A DNA stretch of 64,000 nucleotides, taken from the NCBI GenBank assembly GCA_051294375.1, contig CM119265.1, positions 23,900,669 to 23,964,668 of the forward strand, given 5' to 3'. The position numbers and the translations under genes were made by a program. The notes under the pieces were generated by a model. The model was not told the DNA's origin, did not search any database, and was given only the letters and a program-made list of their open reading frames with translations. The stretch comes from Paraspadella gotoi. Taxonomy: Eukaryota; Chaetognatha. Positions 40,619 to 55,313 of the stretch are shown here, piece after piece; position 1 is the stretch's first letter; each line of letters opens with the position of its first letter.

Positions 40619-40925
40619 AGGGTACTCGTGTTCAACCGGGTGGATATTAAAAAAATTCATTAATGAGAATTTTGTAAAAAAGCCGTTTAAAAAAAAAAAC
40701 ACTTTCATAAACCTAAATTCACATCGTCAGTTTTGTTTGAATATACAAACATAAAAAAACCAAACATAATGACCAATAACTCAATTTAAAAATTTGTATT
40801 TTAACATCAAAAGGTTAACATTAAAGCATAAATTAATAACAGTAAGAAAAAGTTTTCATACATTTAAAAACCGAGACTTGGTCTCAATATCAGATTGATT
40901 CCCAACCCTTTCTTACAGAATTGGT

Positions 40926-40950
40926 NNNNNNNNNNNNNNNNNNNNNNNNN
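40926..40950. other. Assembly gap, exactly 25 N
   Basis: Run of 25 N at the end of block B left. Confidence 0.99.
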
Positions 40951-41688
40951 GAAATTGGTTCTCATGTTAGCGTGCATTTATTGGCACCGACAGTCCCGGT
41001 CATTGGCTCACAGGCAATCTATGATTCGCACCTCGTCAAACATGCTTCAAACGCTTCTTTCGTCGCGCGCGAAGCAGACAAAATTCACTCCTGCCGCTAA
41101 CGGCTCCATCCGCCGCGCGCGAACAGACTATTCAGCGTTATTACGAAAGACAGAGAGAGAGAGATCGAGAGAGAGAGAGAGAGAGAGAATAGAGAGAGAG
41201 AGATGAAAATGAGAGGAGATGAGAGAGGAGAGGAAAGTATTAGAAAGTAATAGAGTACTTGTGCGTGATTTGAGGAAGCAGATAGAGAGGTGCACAGTGA
41301 ATATAATTCCGACGTCGTTACCTATACTCCCATGTTAGCAAAGTTAGGCGGGAAAGAGCAGTGGACAATCTAGAGGAACCCAGTTGAGTGGTTGGTTTGC
41401 CTGACGTTGTGTACGGGGGCGTAAACGGTGCGGCGGGCTGGGCGCGCGACCGCAATAATTTCTTTTCACATAACTCGTCATACTCGGTTGACAGCTCCTA
41501 TACCCAGAGGCAATGATTTACCTTCTGTCACTCTGATTAGACGGCTATGTCACCATCTAAAAAATCTTTCGTGAATACTTGGGGTTCACCCCGGCCTATC
41601 TTATCAACAGTTAACTAACACCAATAGAATTATTTCGATTGGCAAATTATTTTTTTATTGTTACAAACCATACTTGTTTCTACATCTA

Positions 41689-42182
41689 TCAAAGGAAACG
41701 AGGCCTAACTACTACATTGTTAGGGAACACGTAGCGAAAATAATACTTAGAAACTAAACCTACGCAGTTTATTTTATTGTCATATGCACACATCAATAAT
41801 ACAATGACAGAGACAATAATCAATATGGCTACAACTACGAGTATGATCTCCGTCTCGTGCCAGGATGCTGAGCTTGAACACCTTCCCCGCTTCATCGGTA
41901 GTGGATAATTCTTTTAAGTAAACAAACAAAATATTTCTTTAAAATCTATTTTCAATTTTAAATATACTATATTAACTTACATGTTCGACGAGAATAGTAA
42001 AAGCGAGCGAAATCGTCACCGGTTTCGCCACTTGTTTCAAAAATAAATATTTTTTGATAAACATTTTTTTCGAATTTTGTCGAATTTTTAGTTTCTTCTT
42101 TTTTACAAATTTCTAATTCGGTTTCAAAAACGGGAGCAAGTTTGTTCTCGTAAAACCCGTGCCCAAAAAATTCAAATTTCAT
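41689..42182 (-). CDS. Candidate two-exon single-pass membrane protein
   Basis: Possible exon 1 (42,182 to about 41,980) starts MKFEFFGHGFYENKLAPVFE and ends at a textbook donor, ACAT|GTAAGT. Possible exon 2 (about 41,910-41,689) reads YPLPMKRGRCSSSASWHETE, then a 20-residue hydrophobic helix (IILVVVAILIIVSVIVLLMC) and a short basic tail to a stop. The phases do not match by one base, which could be a sequencing indel in this noisy stretch. No family recognised. Confidence 0.3.
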
Positions 42183-45169
42183 TATCCAGACACGAGAGAG
42201 CAGAGAGAGATCGTAGCAGAGAGAGCAGAGTATTAAAGAGTTTTACATTGAGAGATTATGAATGAAGAATTGAAGAAGCTGATCCCGACAGCTGACGATA
42301 GATCCGAAAGATTAGAGATCCGTACAGTGAAGAGATAGCAGAGCACGAGTAGAGACGATTGAAGAGCAGAGAAGTAGAAGATAGAGAAGAAGAGCAAGAG
42401 ACTAGTCAACCGCTTAACGTACAATGGGGAAAGCGATCGCTGAGTGTTAGATATACTGATCCCCCTCCATTATCCTTTACCCCCAGCTCTGTTCCCCTCA
42501 ACTAGCGAGTTTCCTTCCATCGCCATCTCACCACCCTTTCTATGGACCCCCATTATAGTGTTTTCTCTCCTATCGGCTCTGAGAACATGTAATCTTATGC
42601 GCGGTGTGTATGAACGTGAAAGAAAACCTCTGTTGCAGTGTATTAATTGATACGCTTCGACAATAAGGTCTTGTACCTGATTAATTATTTAGCGTGTTTA
42701 ATATATCTCATGTTACAGGAGAATTCTACTTCAACGTCCTATTCTTGCTAGGGCTAAACCGTTCGTTACTCTACCCTCGGGAGAGTCCTCCGCTTTTCGA
42801 TTGACTCTCTTCCTCTTCTCGTGTCATCGTCTGTGACAGCAGTAATTCATCTCTGGAGTTCACTCCTCCATCGAGGGCGGAGAGAGTCGATATGTCTCCG
42901 CCGTTACGACGTTCCACGTCTCGCTTTATCCTCGTTTCGTAAACCGCTCTATAAAACTAACCTAAGACCATCTATGCTAGGTGGCCGATATAACACAGTC
43001 CCGTTATTTAGCGTTCATCGCTTTAAGCTCTGATAGTAGAAGACGGATTGAGGGATTATTATCCAGCTGTTTATAAATATAATTTTTAAAAAACTTAATC
43101 AATCTCGAACTTAAAGGATGAAAAATTAGAGCCTATTAGCAATCGATTACCTCGTCATATCATCGATGTTCTCCCCGCCCCCCTTTTGGACTCGCCTATT
43201 TCCTACTGCTCCCGACACGCCCTCGAAAATTCTCTTTTTTGCGCGATATAATCAGATCGCCTCCTTCTAATAGACGCGCACTCAGACCCCGCTACATTTC
43301 TTTACCTTCGGTTCCATTCGTACGACGCTGCATGCTACGACCCGCGTAAACCCTTTCGTATCATGATACTCAATTAACAACACAGAGAAGAATATCACCG
43401 ACATCTCTTGTCAGTTCGTACACAGTCGAGAAGAAGGCACGCTCGAGATCAGTGGATCGAACAAGACGAAACAGTATCAGACGCACCGCATAGAGGAAAA
43501 ATGACACCGCGGCCGTCATCGTCGTCGTCTATGAGGCGGCGCACGAGGGCAAATCGGTCGTCTCGTCGGCGCGGCATAGGTCGTCGTCGACGCGCTATTA
43601 TCTCGTCGTCGTCACGGTCCGCTTGACGACCGCGGCTCCTATGGCACTCGCGGCTCGTTCGTTCGGCGCGGCGCTACTCTTCCTCACCGCAGTCGTCGGC
43701 GGCGCTAGGTACTCTTCCTCACCGCAGTCTGTCTGTATCGTCCGTGTCGCTGTCGTCGTCGTCACCGCGCAGAGCTTCGTTTTCGATCAGCCCGGGCGTC
43801 TGCTACAACGGTCATGTGCGTGGTTCCCCGCAGAAGCGTCGGCCTTCGCGCCCCGCGCCAATTCAGAATACCCGCCGAAAATAAAATTGCTTCCAATCGA
43901 CTATGGGGGTCGTTCCGGACGTCGTATCGACGTGGTCGAAAAGCCAAAGTGGAAGGCGGCGACGGCTGTCATCTTCAACGGTTGAAAGCTCTGTGACGGC
44001 CGGCGCGGTTCGATATAAGATAACCCCATGCAAGTAGTAATAGTCATGCGGCGGACTGACTCGGACGACAACACAGTCGTAATCGTGAAATAGAATATTA
44101 TCGCTGATCAATGTAACCAAATCATCCTTCATTTGTTATTTGAGAGCAGAGAGAGACGATGATAGATGAGAGAGGAGAGAGAGAGAGAGAGCGCGCTGAG
44201 AGCATAAAGTCAGTGGGAAAATAAACCTTGGAATAACTACGTCAGAAAAAGCGAAAAAAAGTGAACAAGCGAGGAAACGTGAAAAGTGAAAAGTGAAAAA
44301 GGTGAAAAGCCGAACAATGGATAAAACAGCCAAACTATAATCACGTCTGACAGGAAGTAAAATAATACTTTCGCGAGCTCTAGGGTCATTATTCATTTAA
44401 ATAGATCAAGAAGGCCATACAAGAATGACAAAACCACCCGATGAGAGTACGCGAGGAAGAGATCCAGAATGACGATGGACGAGATGAAGGACGAGATGGA
44501 GGACAAGAGTAGAGAGACATACTATGGTGAGGTAGAAAGAAGAGAGACAAAGAAGAGATGAACCGAGAGACGAGAGAGATGAGAGGAGAGAGAGACATAC
44601 GTTAAAGCATTAGAGGAGAAGACGAAGATGAGAGGATGAGATAGTGAGAGACGAGAGAGAACCTACGTCTAGAGAGACGAAACGAGACAGAGAGCAGTGA
44701 CAGATAGAGAGAGAGCAGAGACGAGCAAGCAGGACTTACGCGAACGTCGTAATCATCCTGTCAATGTTTTTTCCGTAACACGCCTTGCATGAACGCTCCT
44801 GGTCGCCGCCGTGCCACTCTAGAACGGTCCATAACGATCGCGTTTTCGATTCGGACGGAAAAGAACGGACATCGACGCGTCATTCTCCCCATTTCATCAC
44901 CAATGGGCATCGAAGTCCCTCATTTTCCTTAATTATCTTCAGAAGAAGAAGGAAGACGCAGACATAAACACAGAACGAAACTTCCTTTGTTGACCAAAGT
45001 CTCGTAAACGCACTCTACAAAGTAGAGGCGAGCAAATCGAGTTATATTCCCTCAACAAGTAATAAGACAAATATAATATTTGTTTATTGACGGATATGAT
45101 ACGAAATTGCCAAACACTGGTTGAAAAGTGTGCCACACCATTCCGCGCGCGTAACACGGAGGCAGACTT

Positions 45170-46648
45170 CATTTCGTCCTTTAATACTTTTGCGAAAAAA
45201 TCGAGATAATCAAAAAATTCTACTCCCGAACCGGTCAACACGCTTACCAAAACCCTTACAGAACCGCCGGGAGAAAAGACATCATCAGAGAATTGTCGCT
45301 AATGGATCGACGCACAACGGACGCCTGCCCCTGGACTTAATCCAGGTTTCCACCGAAAAAAATTCCACCACGGATCTGCAGTGCCGAAAAGAAGTAAGAT
45401 TCGTATTTTTACGCTATTGAAAACATCCCAGACTTTCCTACAAGATACCCGAGTCCTGACACCGTTACCCCGCAGTTAACACCGTCATCCAACAACGAGT
45501 TTCACGACGCTGCTCTCCACAACCGACAACGTCCGTTTCATCTACGATTTCGCATGATCCAGAAGCGAAGACCCCTAGGAGTTGCATACAGCCAACTTTC
45601 TATCGACGCACCTAATTTAAAAAAATCATGGACACTGATTAAACTTTATCGCAACCCGCAACGAACTTAACTGCCGTTCTGTTACGAATGTTTTTCTACT
45701 AAATACATGAAAATGACTTTATCTACGACCGATATTCTCTAAGCCTACCATGCCCGACGAAGGCGATGTACATAAACGAGTTTATTTTTTTTGATCCGTT
45801 CCACGCCCACAAGAAGAAGATGTGCATGATAGCAACCTCACCAACTCCACCATTCGATAACGAAGGAGACCGTCAGGAGTTATTCCGCGCGAACGGAAGC
45901 GATCATCAGGATATACTAACGGCGCCGTCTACCCCACCAGCAACACCCCCCCGCTCAAACCAACTATATATCATGAAAAACGGTGAAAAACGACAAACAA
46001 AAAAGATTACTAAATCGCAAATTCGTAATTTATCAGCACCCAAATTGCGGATCATGTGAGAATTTTTTCTACCACACCAAACATTTACCAATGTGTATCT
46101 TTAAAACGGATAAATCAGCGGCACCACTGTCGAAAATAAAAAAAAACCAAAAAATGTTAAGAAACTTACTCGTGAAAAGACGGTTGAAAAACTCTTCCCG
46201 GACATCATATCGTTTTTAAATGAGCATCACACGACTCCGCAACAGCCGCTTGTCGATGCCCGATATCCGTTCCCAGCGACTTTTGGATTCAACAGCATCC
46301 ATCGATTCGTGGATCCATTTCTTCGCAAAGAAAGGAAGCGGCGAGAGAAAGATCGGCAAGGAGATAGTGTTCAAACCACAAACCCCAACCCCTCCCTCCA
46401 CCGATAGCGGAATCCCCGAGGACGATCCACAAACCCGGATTCCCATGCTACAACCAAGCCGATACTCGCTCGGGAAAACCACCGCCGGGCGAACAGTTTT
46501 CACACCGCCGCCAGACCCAGCCAACGACATCCCGCCAGCACGTGGGGAAGTCAAACGCAAGAGGAAGCCGAATACGCTCGACGAAGGGACCTCCGAACCG
46601 TCAGAGGAAGCAGTCGATCTTATTTGCGGAGGAAGAAGAAATTGTTAA
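45170..46648 (+). other. Run of overlapping Pro/Ser/Thr-rich and basic frames
   Basis: In successive plus-strand frames: an open stretch at about 45,400-45,675 (YPSPDTVTPQLTPSSNNEFH, then RPFHLRFRMIQKRRPLG), one at 45,766-46,059 (TAPSTPPATPPRSNQ, then KRQTKKITKSQIRNLS) and one at 46,220-46,648 (KPQTPTPPSTDSGIPEDDP, then EVKRKRKPNTLDEGTSEPSE). Together they look like one disordered, basic, proline-rich protein broken by indels. No domain was recognised and the neighbouring sequence gives no further clue. Confidence 0.25.
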
Positions 46649-49600
46649 CCCGTAAGCATTGTTTACTAACAACAACTCTTAAGAAAAAAATAATAGTTCT
46701 ACTCGCGTAAACGAAGGCTACGAATACGAAAGTCTTTATTCGTGCTATTATTCACAAGAAAATGTAAATTTATTTTAAGTTCATATCAAAGAATCATTTA
46801 GGTGAAAATAATTCAATCATTCCAGATTCGTTCCTCGCGAAGAGTCGGCTGATTTATTGTTGAACTGCTCAACAGAGTCCAAACCTCTTTTTAGTAATAT
46901 CGTTATACATCGGAACTTAAAAAGTCTAAAAAAATCTATCCAATGTTTTCAGTAAAAAATTCGATTTAGCGTTATTTTTCCGCTCCGTAGCGCACGTCCA
47001 CAGACGGGGGTGAAGAATAGCTCGACGTTGAAACAGATCGAAGACGCCGAACCTGATTTTATTTACGAAGCCAACAACCTGTAGAGATCTTTGATCAGGG
47101 TGAGACGGTTACCGAGGACACGTTGAACAGGATATTTTGAAAACTATAATTTTATGACAAATTTCCGATATTAACGCTGAAAACGATCCGGACTCGTCTA
47201 TCTATACACAGTATTTTTAAAACTTTAAATATATTTCGTTTTAAAAATTTTATGCAGTGTCGTGGGGGGTCACCAGACAAATCCAAAGTTCCATCGCAAA
47301 AGAAAGAACGCGCTTTTAAACGTTCCAATGTAATGGGTTGGTCAAATGTCTATGAATATAGTATAAATAGCAATCAATTTTCAATTTTCCGCAAAAACCG
47401 CAAGATACGAAAAAAATTTAGATCCATTTTACATAATAATTAATTACACAAGGCGTGTGCTGAATTTTCCGCATCACCAGTTCCGAGGCAAATTTGAAAA
47501 ACTATGAGAAACTTAATAAAAATTTATTTGCCCATTCATATTACATTTACATTACTTAAATATAAGAATAAGAAATTAGAAATTTTCCCGTTTTTTTCAT
47601 TAGCCGTGCAACGAGAAACCGCAGTTCGATCTCACTATATTACAGCACGGAAAAGGCGCCAAGCCACTTCATGGTTCATCTCGATCACTCTCCAGACTCG
47701 TTGCGTCATCCATAAGCTAGAATACTCGTACGCAAGTTCTTCTGCGTTAAAATTGTTTAAGATCCTTTGGCAAGTTATATAAAAGATCAGCATTATCGAA
47801 ACATGGTTTCAAGAAAAAAGAAATTCAAAATTTGTACTGACCCCACCGAGGCCACTTCACAGTCGAAATTAAATTCATGCGTCTTCGTTTTACTGTTGCG
47901 AAAATTCATTGGCGCTGCCGATACTCGAAAGCGATAAATACATTGAAATAAAAATTTGGTATCTGGAATAGAGAATACATCCCATTAGCGGCCACGGGCT
48001 GTAGTGACCAAGACAGACCTTAGGTGTCAATTCAAGCACGATAAAACGATCCACGCCAGCGACTGCGAAAAATTTGTGGCAGCGACATGCCATGCATAGA
48101 ATTTTGTAATCGATTGAAGTAATATCATAAGGTTAATTTAAGATGGTTTCAATAACGCTTATCAGATAATTAATACATATTTGATAAAACACTATACCTT
48201 TCCGTATCAGACACTCATCAGGCTGAGAGTGAAGATAAGAATTTGAAAAATATTACGAAGGTTCAAAAACCATTTTTTTGGATTCTCTGCTATAACGATT
48301 TCAATGAAACTAAAACCCAAACTCATAACTACAAATAACGAATTAAAAATAATAACGGAATTAAATCCGCAAAAGAGTACAAAGAGCAAAAAAATTGTGA
48401 ATTATGTAAGATTCCGTTCCCCTAAGAAAAATGCATTGTATTTATTTTCAAATAAACCACAAGTAAGTTTTAACATCTACGAACATCTTACCAAGGCTAA
48501 CTATTGACCTGAATTACACATTTAACAGGTAAAATATATGCCCTATAGTTTAGCAATCGCATGCAATTTGGCATTTGATAGACAAGAGCGAAATAATTTT
48601 ATAGCCATACAAAAAGTCTCAGTTTATGTTTTACCCAGATTTCTGTCCTCTTCACATAGCGAAACTATGAGCCATTATTTTCGCAGACTTGAGCGTATGG
48701 TAAGACGGAAAGAAAAGGTTGGAATGAGTTGTCAGACATTTCGCCTTTCTTTGACCGCTGAATTGCAGAGCCGAGAGAAGAGAAGATCGAAGAATATACA
48801 AAGGGGGCGGTTCCGAAATCATAGCAGAAAGAGAAAAAGCAGGTAGAAAGATGGGCTTTCGCCGACATTGCCCCGGTATTAGCGGAAGCTTCACAGAATC
48901 CGAGTGGAAACGTTGGCAGGCCCCGCGAAAGCGCTGGCAAGCCCGGTGAGAAACCCGATAAGCTAGTCGACGATGCACGTCGATGGGAGTTCGACTCGAA
49001 CGACGGGGTGGCCGGAGTATCGACGAAAGTACTCCAATACGATTATTAGATGACAGTGACGATTGATTAGACAGGTGACGGATGACAATGATATCACTCC
49101 TAAAAAGAAAGAGTAATGAAGTGCGTATTAGGGATATTATTATAAACATAGACGAAAGCGAAAAAATCCCTTGTTAAAGAGTGTCTGAGGCCTATTTCGC
49201 TTCATCGATTCGATATAGTAACTACTTTAAATTATTATAGAAGAACCTGGACTACTCACCTTAGTGAGTACAATTAGTCGAAAATAATACTTGCCGACTC
49301 GTGTCGGGAGCGAAAAAGCCGGATCGGACACCACATGCCCACAGTATATGCGCAAGAGACTAAAAGAAAATTTTTTTATATCTCATCAATTTTGTAAAGA
49401 GTAATTTATTTATGTATAATCCCTAGCCCCACCGCCCTTCCTCAGAAAAGCAAACTTTTTCTACGATTTTTCTTCAAGGGGTGAACGTGTTACAACAGAC
49501 TGGAATATCCCTAAGCACGCAAGATTCGTCATTTCCACGACCATCACAACGAAAAAACATTTCGTGAGAGTGACTATCAGTATACAGCCCTTCTAGACAC

Positions 49601-52600
49601 TGCCTATAATGGAATATAAAATGCCTCTCTATAAAAACTTGAAACGAGAAGCCAGTACGTCCAGCATTTATGTGAAAAATATGAGATACGATCCATTCTT
49701 ATTATTAGACAAATATCGTTTAATTTTAATAGCACAAGAATCTCATATTACTATATTTAAAATTTAGAACATACACTCGTATTTATTATTATATCGAACT
49801 TACCAGCTTTCGCATTTGACGCTCGTTGTTAAGTATTTATATCTTAACGTGTAAAATTTAGCATATGCATTTTTAGATCCATTTGTCTTATCTTACATAA
49901 CAATTCGTTCCGATACTTCGAGAATTAACAGTGAGTCGTGGTTGCGGTTCGTGGTATTTTCCTCTCAATTACCTCAAAGCGTTCGAACGACGAATTATAA
50001 TTTACCAAATCCCATACCGGAAGATAGTCGTTAAAATAACGCTATAAATTTATTAGAGGGAAGTCGGAGAAGGAAGCTTTAATTTTAAGCTAAAATAATC
50101 ATCACCAATTCCGGAAGATGTGTGGCATCGATTTCGCGAGATATATACAGGACGCAATGGAAGGAGAGGCAGAGAGAGTATGGGGTGATATAATGAAATA
50201 TATTTGCTGCATGGTCATGAGATTATCACCTCACCTACCTCTTTACGATTCTCCTTGCTCGATTGCGCCTGTTAGGACGAATCACTACAGTCTGTTATTA
50301 TGCCATGTTTATTTTCATTAATACAGCTATAAATTTGCTCTTACGCGTGGTTTTTACTCTCGAATATTTAAGGGCGTCCGAACTGAAAGAAATTAAAAGA
50401 GAGTTTTTTAATCAATTCCGGGATAATAATATAGATAATTTTTTTGCGTTAATATAGGTTATTTTTCTTAATGTGGATTTAGTTACATCAGCAACGGAGA
50501 CTGATTAAGCATATTGCTTTCGAACTGTGGTGTTTCCTCCCCCCCTGACTCCGAATAACAGAATCCTTTCACCCCCCGCACCCCCCCATGACGAAGACTG
50601 TTTCGTCCCTAATTCACTACGTGTATTTCTTATGGGGCATATAAACACTGGGTACACAAAAAATGCTATAAGTTTCACATTGTAGATTTTTAACAAGAAA
50701 AAAAAATATATCTCATACATTCCTTTATTTCTTAAGTACTTTGCTGAACGCAAGGAGTGAAACTGACCAGAGTCATATAATATTATTTTTTTTTCGCCAA
50801 AAGGTCGCTGTTTCTCCAGAGTTCGTGCAGGGCAAATATAACCTAATGGGCCAAAATCTAAGAGCATAAATTGCAATGTTCTTAGAGCAAAATTTGATCA
50901 TTCGAACGTAATCCTTACTGGCAAGTTAGTGGCGGTTCTGAGGGCAAAGTAGGCTAAAATTTTAAGTTTATACTAGCTGAGAGGCAGGCTGTTGTGAAGA
51001 CCATATCCGACCACGCCTTCATTACGTACGCCATTGAGATCCTAATCAGAAAATTGCATTCTACGACCAAATTTTTCTAGCAACTCTAGATAGCCGTTAC
51101 TTGCTGGACGAACCTTGTTATCTTTACCGGGTTTGCAAGCTTTAATTGCTGTATAGTGTTAGACCTTTTCGAAAATATTACCTCCAGTCATATGCCTCAT
51201 GAAATTCCATATGCCCATTTTTCCGCACCTTTCCGCCAAGCAGGTTCACACGACAACGTGAGAGACTCCCTCGTCCCCACTGATACAGATTCGCGTTATG
51301 CCTAAAAGTCTATTATTCAACTCTAATAAGTCATTTACTCCTGGTCCGGTATTTTATTCTATAGAATCAATGGCTAAATTATCATATTTGGTTGGCATGT
51401 TTAGCAATCTGCGACTAAACGATACATCACTTTATTCACCCATCTACTGAAACTATAATAGGATACTCTTTTTCAAAACTTTTCCCCCTAATCACTTTCA
51501 CATCGGGTTTTCGCACTCGCAAAATTAATTCGTCATTCTCACTTCGTTTTCCAGTCTCTGAGAGAAGGGTGCAGAGGATTGTTGGTGAATATAGCTTCCA
51601 ATATAGAATCTGAGTGAGACAGTGGTTGTAATGATTTAATAAGTTAAAAGATAAAGAGATTAAGACTATTTGTAGTAAGTGATGCATATATAGTAGAATG
51701 TGTTGTGGTATCCTTTTTCGATTTGAAGAATAGACGTGAACACAAAAAAAAAAAACCCCTACTTGTTTAATTAAAATTTAATACCAATTGCTTAATATTA
51801 GGCCCGCTTCGAATATATACGCACGAGTTGTTTGTCCGACGCACGCGGAGAATGTTGGATTCCCTCCGCCCGGCCATTAAGGGGGACCGGCTTTTTTGCC
51901 ATTAGGATTGCATCTAGGTTGCCATTAGTTCGGCGCATTATGGCCGATCGGTATTCCGTGGCCGAAGAGGAACCGCATCCTCCCCTAGCCTTTCTTCACC
52001 GGAGACTCCTTCGCGTGGAATAACGAATCCGGAAGTCAATTCCGCGAACTGGCCGATTTTTTGGTTACCGGGCATTTCGTCTATGCAGTTATCGGCGAAT
52101 CGAAAGCGTTCGGACCTTGTCATAGAATTTCATTTTTTAAAATAATTTATTATATAGTGACCATACATTGGCTCGCACCTTGGTTGCACGCCTTCATCGG
52201 AACGAGAAGCGCTCTACTTTCGGCATCTTCTCAATTGGTTCACCCCGCTAATGATACTAGAGCTTCTTCACTGTTGCCATAAATCCGTTGGCAATGTCCC
52301 AGTCGGTGAGTGAAGTTTGAATCAAAATTTTTATTTGTTTCACATCACCCTAAATGTTCAGTCGCTTCACCCGATTTATCATCGCAACTCAGCTATCGAT
52401 ATCTCTCTGCAACCGGTGACTCGGAGACGCAACGGTTCGCTGCCAAAACAGGATCCCAAGATCATTACGACTCCTTTTTAATTTCCGCGGTCAGCTCCTC
52501 CTTCCTCCTCGCCGCTGCAGCCGCTGCAGCACCTGCGCCGCCGCTGACTGCGCCCGCTGCCGCCACAAATAAATTAGACTCTTACCGCTGTCCTTCTTTT

Positions 52601-53820
52601 TTGGAGGCAGCCGGAGAAAAAAAAAAAATGCAACAACATTCTACATCGATTTCCTCGATAACGAAATTCAACGAACGTCATTTAGGTGGAACAGGGAAGG
52701 GGGTAAAAGGAAGGGGGTGGTGGAGGGGGTTAAGCGGTGGGTGCGTTAAATTTAAAAGAAAATATTTGTGTTTTGGAATGTTTTTTTTTGGGGGGAATAA
52801 GAGGAATTGTTTTGCGATGAAATTGTATATTACAGAGCGAATTGAGGTGTTGCAGGAAAATCTAGTTGACAAGAAAAAGTGCAGAACGTCTAGCAAGGAT
52901 AACAAAATAACAGATTAAAATAAAACTGGAAAGACGAAGGGAAAAGATGAGATGAGAAAGATGATCAGGGGGGAGGGAAGAAGGAGAAACAAACAGAGGA
53001 GACAGGGTGGAAGATGTGAAATATTAAAAAAAGAGAGATCCATTGAAAAAAAAGTTAGGAGAAGCTATGAAAATTAAATAGAAAAAAAAGAACCAAATGT
53101 TGAAAAACTAAACAGTATAAAATGAAGAAGAAAGTGAATATAAAGCTATGTGCCTTTCCGCATTAGCAAAATCTAGACGTTTAGAATCTCAATTAAAATT
53201 ATTTAAAAACCTTCCCAACTAGTTACCCAAAAACAAATTATAGGAGTTACTTCCCGAGGACGCGCCCGAGAGCAGCAACCTAAAAACAAAAGGAAATTCG
53301 TTGAAATACAAAAAGCGGAAGATTGAAGTGAAGAGAACGAGAGACGAGAGACGAGGAGAGAGAGAGAGAGAGAGAGAGAGAGTAAGAGAGTGAGAGTGAG
53401 AGAGGAGAGAGAGAGGAGAGAAGGAGAGAGACGAGAGAGTAGAAAAGACGAGAAAATAAAAAAACCGTCGTAACACAAAAATCATTTTCACCAAAAGAGT
53501 TTTCTTCTTTTTCTTTCGTTCTATTTTATTTTTTGAGAGAAAGACACATGAAGAGTCCTGAGGGCGGGGCAGAGGGGGTTAGTAAGGGGGGGGGGTTCGA
53601 GACCCGCAATGTTGCTGTGGCGGTTTGATAGGAGGGTGGGGAAAAGAAAGACGTTTAAAGATGGACGGAGGAGAATGAGGTAGAAATTTGACTTAAAAGT
53701 TTCGTTCTCCCGAAACACCATAACGATATGAGAGGAGATGCACGGAGAAGAAGTAGAGAAGAGAGAGAGAGGAGATGGATCCACTAGAGGAGAGAGAGAG
53801 ACGAGAGAGAGAGAGGAGAG

Positions 53821-53855
<35 letters not shown>

Positions 53856-53958
53856 TTAACAATGTCCATTACGCGGGAAAATATTCTGAACAAGATGAAT
53901 AAAATCCAAGCACGGAGGGGAAGAATCCTTCCCGACGTGGAGACAATCGAGTGATGGA

Positions 53959-54003
<45 letters not shown>

Positions 54004-55313
54004 CGAAGAGCAGAGACCGGCCCAGAGCATGGACGAGAGGGTTAAAAAGGGTGGGGGGTAGGAGAGGAGAAGAAAGGACATGAAAGAGTAGGAAAAGAGA
54101 GAGAGAGAGAGGGAAATACCAGAAAGAGAAAAGAAGAAGAGAAAGATGGAAGAAGGAGAGGAATTAAAAGAAAGGACCGCCCCCGTACCCGAGAAAAAGA
54201 GGGAGAGAGAGACTGAGAGAAGAGAGGAGAAGAGAGAGAAGAGAGAGAGGAGAGAGAGAGCGAGAGAGAGAGAGAGAAGAGAGAAGGAAGAGAGACGAGG
54301 GGAGGGAAGATGCTGGAAAAGAGATTTTTAAAAATGAAAGATGCAAGAGATATAAAGAAGAAGAAAAGAGAAAAGAAAATAGAATGAAAAAGAGAAATGA
54401 CATGAGGACTGGAGGCATGGAGCAATGGGTAGGTATGGAGGCATGACAAGAAGAAGCGAAGGATAAAAGTTGTATGAGAGGTTCATCCGCCTGAAACAAC
54501 AGACGTTATAATTTTTTACTCTCTCTCTCTCTCCTCTCTTCCTACGCTCTCTCTCTTCTCTCTCTCTCTCTCTCTCTCTACTCTCTCTCTCTTTCTCTCT
54601 TCAAGTCGCGTATTTCCATTTTTGAGAAAAAAAATTATAAAAATGGGGAAAAAAAAAAAAGAAAGAAAAAAAAAATTCTTTTCGTTTATTCTTAGAGGCG
54701 AGATAAAGAATACCACAGGAACTAATCTCCTTCCGAGATATTTTGTGGGAGAGAGGAAAAGGGAGAAAGGGGGGAGGGAGAGAGGAAGAGGGAGGGCGAA
54801 AACAAGCGTGGGAAGAGAGAGAGACGGAGAGGAGAAGTGCGGGGTAGAGAGAGAGCGAGACGAGGAGGGAGAGATGGAGAGGAGAGATAGGAGAGAGGAG
54901 AGACGAGAGGAAAGAGAAAGGAGATTATGAGTGAAAGTAAAAATGAGCGTAAAATTATGGAAGTTCAGGAATGTTCTGGTTGGACAGCTTGTCAACAGAC
55001 ATTGCCAATGGCAGTTGCAGACGTTGGGAAGGTAAAAGAGAAGTGAACGAGAAAGAGAGGATGAGTGAGAGAGAGAGAGGAATGAGAAGGAGGAGACAAA
55101 AACCATCGAGGAGAAATGTTTATCAACGACTTAAACTAAAAAAAAAAATGAAAAACTGAATATGCAACTAAGAAGAAAAAATTTAAAATAAATTGAAATT
55201 CCTTTTTATTATTTCTAAATTTTTTTAATACGATGATCGTATTGGTCGTCGTCATTGCTAATAACAATCATTAAATTGAATATTTTACATTATATATATT
55301 TTTACAAACATAC

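Larger units (their letters stand above)
36313..40925. repeat. Block B, left copy (4.6 kb with two N runs)
   Basis: Colinear with 51,578-56,033 at both ends (start near CTTCCAATATAGAT, end TTACAGAATTGGT at a 25-N gap). Its middle, about 38,545-39,510, matches the other copy only as reverse complement. It contains N runs at 38,351-38,544 and 39,632-39,815. Confidence 0.85.
40951..51577. other. Ten-kilobase low-quality or foreign-looking stretch
   Basis: No gene recognised. GA microsatellites here are badly scrambled (for example 44,400-44,720), as raw single-molecule reads look. Several frames of 60-140 codons have protein-like composition, but none could be joined or named. CpG-rich spots occur at about 43,500-43,980. 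The stretch has no counterpart elsewhere in the window except a short piece at 51,470-51,570 that matches 56,290-56,385. Treat any ORF here with caution. Confidence 0.6.

Noticed and set aside
43863-44132. 89-codon minus frame in the CpG-rich patch
   Set aside because: Overlaps an equally long plus frame, lies in scrambled sequence, and no motif was recognised.
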